From: Marinicella algicola
Lineage (GTDB): Bacteria; Pseudomonadota; Gammaproteobacteria; Xanthomonadales; Marinicellaceae
DNA: 64,000 nucleotides
Assembly: GCF_028401385.1 (NCBI RefSeq)
Contig: NZ_JAQOMR010000001.1
Location: 1,676,501-1,740,500, forward strand
Reading direction: 5' to 3'
A program made the position numbers and the translations under genes. Below the pieces are notes generated by a model. That model ran no database searches, was not told where the DNA came from, and saw only the letters and a list, made by a program, of their open reading frames with translations. Below are positions 60,358 through 64,000 of this stretch, piece after piece. The stretch's first letter is position 1. Every line of letters starts with the position of its first letter.

Positions 60358-61829
60358 ATGAGCGCGTTCAAAATAGCCATTATCGGCGCTGGCAGCGTCG
60401 GATTCACCAAAACGCTTTTCAAGGATATCCTGTGCGTTCCCGAGTTTGCCGATATCGAAGTTGCTTTGACCGATGTCAGCGAAAAAATCTGACGATGGTC
60501 AAGACCATCCTGGAAAAAATCGTCGCGGCAAACAATCTGCCGACAACCATCACCGCAACCACTGATCGCCGCAAGGCAATCGAAGGCGCACGATATGTGA
60601 TTTCCTGCGTGCGTGTCGGCGGACTTGAGGCCTATGCGGAGGATATCCGCATACCGCTGAAATACGGCGTCGACCAGTGCGTCGGTGACACCATCTGCGC
60701 CGGCGGAATTCTCTATGGTCAGCGCAACATTCCGGTCATCCTGGATTTCTGCAAGGATATCCGCGAGGTTGCCGAGCCGGGCGCCCGCTTCCTCAATTAT
60801 GCCAACCCGATGGCGATGAACACATGGGCGGCCACTGAGTATGGCAAGGTCGATACGATCGGTCTGTGCCACGGTGTTCAGCACGGTGCCGAGCAGATCA
60901 CGGAGGTTCTCGGCGCCGAGCCAGGCGAGCTCGATTATGTCTGCACCGGCATCAATCACCAGACATGGTTCACCGATCTGCGTATCAATGGCCGGAAGAT
61001 TGAAAAAGACGAACTGATCGCTGCCTTTGAAGCGCATCCGGTCTTTTCAAAGCAGGAGAAGGTTCGCATTGATGTGCTGAAACGCTTCGGCGTCTATTCG
61101 ACCGAAAGCAACGGTCACCTCTCCGAATATCTGCCCTGGTACCGCAAACGCCCGGAAGAAATCACCCGCTGGATCGACATGTCGGAATGGATCCATGGTG
61201 AGACCGGTGGGTATCTTCGCTTTACAGCCGAAAATCGTAACTGGTTTGAAACGGAGTATGACGGGTTTCTTGAGGATGCAGCCCAACCGATCGATCCGAA
61301 GAAGCGCTCCAGTGAGCATGCCAGCTATATTCTTGAAGGGTTGGAGACGGGACGGATCTATCGCGGCCACTTTAACCGCAAGAACAATGGCGTAATCACC
61401 AATCTGCCGGATGACTGCATCATTGAATCACCCGGATTTGTGGATCGCTTCGGCCTCAACATGGCGGCGGGCATTACCCTGCCAGAAGCCTGCGCTGCGA
61501 CGTGTATGGCGTCTGTGAACGTGCAGCGTATGTCAGTCCATGCGGCTGTGACAGGCGACCTCGATCTGCTCAAGCTCGCAGTCCTGCACGACCCGCTGGT
61601 CGGCGCCGTCTGCACACCGGAGGAGGTCTGGCAGATGGTGGACGAGATGGTCGTCGCTCAGGCCGAATGGCTGCCGCAATATGCTCATGCAATAGAAGAC
61701 GCGAAGGCGCGACTTGCCAAGGCAACCGTCAAGACGCGCGATTGGGATGGTGCCGCACGGCGTCAGATCCGCTCGGTCGACGAAATGCGTGAGGAAAAGG
61801 AGGCCGAGCGCGCAGCGGCCAACGCCTGA
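60358..61829 (+). CDS. GH4 family alpha-galactosidase (AgaL/MelA-like), one frameshift
   Basis: An NAD- and Mn-dependent glycoside hydrolase of family 4, 490 residues. Motifs: FKIAIIGAGSVGFTKTLFKD (dinucleotide fold), YVISCVRVGGLEAYAEDIRI, GDTICAGGILYGQRNIPVIL, NYANPMAMNTWAATEYGKVD, TIGLCHGVQHGAEQI (metal-binding Cys-His), CTGINHQTWF (His), and NLPDDCIIESPGFVDRFGLN. The A run 60482-60487 has six A; seven restore DVSEKNLTMVKTILEK. ATG 60358 follows GGGAGG. The AgpA-like binding-protein gene follows 143 bp downstream, so the pair parallels agaL-agpA for melibiose/raffinose use. Confidence 0.9.
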
Positions 61830-61972
61830 ATTGATCTCAGCATACCGGTTCGGCTTCGCGTCGGACCGGGCTATCGTGTTCCGGTGGCTTGTGGGTAGGA
61901 GCCTCGCTGGCGGGACAATCGGCGAAAGGCGTTTGGCCTTCGCTTTCAGTGTCAACAAGGGAGGACGACACG

Positions 61973-64000
61973 ATGACATCTCACCTTGCTTCCCGGCGTA
62001 TAGCCAGCTTTCTGGCCGCCGGGATATCAACCCTTGCACTATCTTCAGGCGCATTCGCTTCGGAGATGACGGTCGTGCCGGAGCAACCGGAATTCCCGGC
62101 GCAAACCAAGATTACCTATGTGCCGCGTGACGCGATTGCGGAGTTTCGCTCGCTGCCGTCATATTCCGAACCGCAATGGGTAACGGAGAAATTCGTCGAC
62201 GCCCGCAAGCTGCCACCGGTTGACGAACGCCTTCCCGCTGAACCGCTTGTTTTCAAAACAGGTAACATGCCGGATGGCATCGGCGTTTACGGCGGCACAC
62301 TGCGTCATGTCATCGGCGGCCGGCCGGAGGGCTGGAACTATCAGGCCGGTCAGAGCACTGGCTGGGGTGGCATCGACATCGGCATGTTCGAATGCCTGAC
62401 CCGCACGGCTCCGCTTTATCAGGTGGAAGCCAGCGACATGGAGCCTCTGCCGAACCTGGCCAAAAGCTGGGAATGGTCGGAAGATGGTCACACGCTGACC
62501 ATGCAGCTGATTGAAGGTGCCAAATGGTCCGATGGCGTTCCGTTCACCTCTGAAGATGTGATCTTCATGTGGGAGGACAATATCGTCGACCCCAACGTCT
62601 CGCCGCTCAATGGCGCCACCCGCGAACGGTTCGGCTCAAACACAACACTGACGGCGATTGACGACTACACCGTCGAATGGACCTTCGAAGAAGAGTTTCC
62701 GCGACAATATCTCTTCAACATGGCCTATGGCGACTTCTGCCCCGGCCCTGCGCATATGCTGAAAACAAAGCATCCCGCCTATGCCGATACGACCTATGAT
62801 GAGTATCGCAATGGCTTCCCGCCGGAATTCCTGAACTGGCCGGTCATGGGCGCCTGGGCTCCGGTGGAGTACCGCTCGGACGATATCATCGTACTGCGCC
62901 GTAACCCCTATTACTGGAAGGTCGACGAGGAAGGTCACCAACTGCCCTATATCGACGAACTGCATTACAAGCTCTCGACATGGGCAGATCGTGACATCCA
63001 GACGATCGCTGGCTCCGCCGATCTCTCCAACCTCGAGCAGCCTGAAAACTTTGTTGTCGCACTGCGTCGCGCAGCAGAAGAAACGGCCCCTGCAAGGCTC
63101 GCCTTCGGTCCGCGCCTGATCGGCTACAACATGCGCATGAACCTGTCCGGCAATGGCTGGGGTGAGCCTGATGAACGGGGCGAAGCCGTGCGCGAGCTCA
63201 ATCGCAATCCCGAGTTCCGCAAGGCCGTGACCATGGCGATTGACCGGCAGGCGCTCGGCGATTCTCTGGTACGCGGTCCGTTCACCGCGATCTATCCAGG
63301 TGGGCTGAATTCGGGGACAAGCTTCTATGACCGGGATTCTACCTACTACTATCCCTATGACCCGGACGGCGCAAAGAGATCCTGGCGTCTCTCGGGCTGA
63401 AAGACACCGACGGCAACGGCTTCGTAAACTGGCCGGAAGACAAACTCGACGGTCAGGATGTCGATATCGTCCTGCTCTTGAGCTCGTCCTACAACACCGA
63501 CGTCAACCTTGCCGAAGGTGTCATCGGTCAGCTTCAGCAAGTGGGCCTGCGCGTCGTGCAGAACTCGATCGAGAACAACCAGTATGAATCTGTCCGTTAT
63601 GGCGGTGATTTCGACTGGTTCATCATGCGTAACCCGCCCGAGCTGGCATCTGTTGTTCAGGGCACCACCTCGCTGGCACCTGTCGGCCCACGCACCAGCC
63701 ATCATCATCGCGCTGGCCCCGACGGAACGGTTGACCTGATGCCATATGAAGAACAGCTCGTCGGCATCGTCAACCAGTTCATAGACACCGACGACGATGC
63801 GGAGCGTGCAGAACTGATGAACCGGTATCAGGAAGTGGCGACACAGAATGTCGATACGATTGGCCTGACTGAATTCCCCGGGGCACTGATCGTCAACAAA
63901 CGCCTCGACAATGTCGCCGCCGGTGCGCCGATCTTCATGTTTAACTGGGCTGAAGATGCCATCATTCGCGAACGCATGTTTGTGCCAACTGCTGATCAGC
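61973..64000 (+). CDS. AgpA-like alpha-galactoside/oligopeptide-class binding protein (3' end outside window), one frameshift
   Basis: A periplasmic family 5 binding protein, at least 675 residues. Signal peptide: RRIASFLAAGISTLALSSGA, cleavage near FAS. Then RHVIGGRPEGWNYQAGQSTG, LAKSWEWSEDGHTLTMQLIE, GAKWSDGVPFTSEDVIFMWE, NPYYWKVDEEGHQLPYIDEL, FRKAVTMAIDRQALGDSLVR. The AAA at 63373-63375 lacks one base; four give DPDGAKEILASLGLKDTDGN, and the frame then stays open to the window edge. ATG 61973 has AGGGAGG upstream. Sinorhizobium AgpA, required for melibiose and raffinose uptake, also belongs to this peptide-binding class; location after a GH4 gene supports the match. Confidence 0.88.

Overview
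The window looks like chromosome of an alphaproteobacterium of the order Hyphomicrobiales (Rhizobiales). The evidence is the recA-alaS order, the glnB-glnA pair behind a sigma-54/NtrC-type promoter, an IalB protein, and an alpha-galactoside (agp-like) locus built on the Sinorhizobium plan. No ribosomal RNA lies in the window, so genus is not assigned. Codon use is GC-rich in the core genes; an island near 13.2-15.3 kb and the non-coding stretch near 56.4-56.9 kb are clearly AT-richer.

Layout. 0-9.4 kb: uvrA (5' end outside the window), a DUF72 protein, NAD(P)HX repair enzyme, glnB, glnA, hspQ, an IS5-type element, ialB. 9.7-13.2 kb: a YejA-like periplasmic binding protein, a FrnE-like DsbA protein, an IS256 remnant, a GNAT protein. 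13.3-15.3 kb: a small AT-rich island whose membrane protein is split by an IS3-family element with a perfect 4-bp target duplication. 15.35-16.28 kb: second IS5-type copy. 16.3-25.7 kb: a cell-wall recycling operon, transcribed leftward as murQ, binding protein, two permeases, a fused double ATPase, an AmiE-like serine hydrolase and anmK, with a divergent RpiR regulator. 25.7-33.6 kb: AraC/GyrI-like protein, SulP transporter, recA, alaS, dusA. 33.6-43.4 kb: an integrative island beside dusA, with a tyrosine integrase, a dam remnant, two IS3-family elements, a DUF2924/serine-recombinase/HTH module and a two-gene operon (large uncharacterised protein plus a phospholipase-D-like protein) that is the best candidate for an undescribed defence system. 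43.68 kb: tRNA-Ser(GCU). 44-51.3 kb: an IS graveyard in which an IS481 element contains an IS5 element (itself hit by an IS110 element) and a second IS110 element (itself hit by an IS256 element). 51.3-59.2 kb: L,D-transpeptidase, nucleoside hydrolase, TSUP permease, cobU, a betaine/choline-type binding protein, a small conserved protein, a P-loop kinase, a carotenoid oxygenase. 59.2-64 kb: AraC activator, GH4 alpha-galactosidase and an AgpA-like binding protein that runs off the window.

Data quality matters here. About thirty reading frames, including glnA, glnB, uvrA and dusA, are broken by single-base changes, nearly all of them one base missing from a short homopolymer. recA and alaS are intact. 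Repeat copies inside the window differ by the same kind of indel. I therefore treat most frameshifts as probable sequencing errors, give coordinates for the whole restored gene, and state where each break is.
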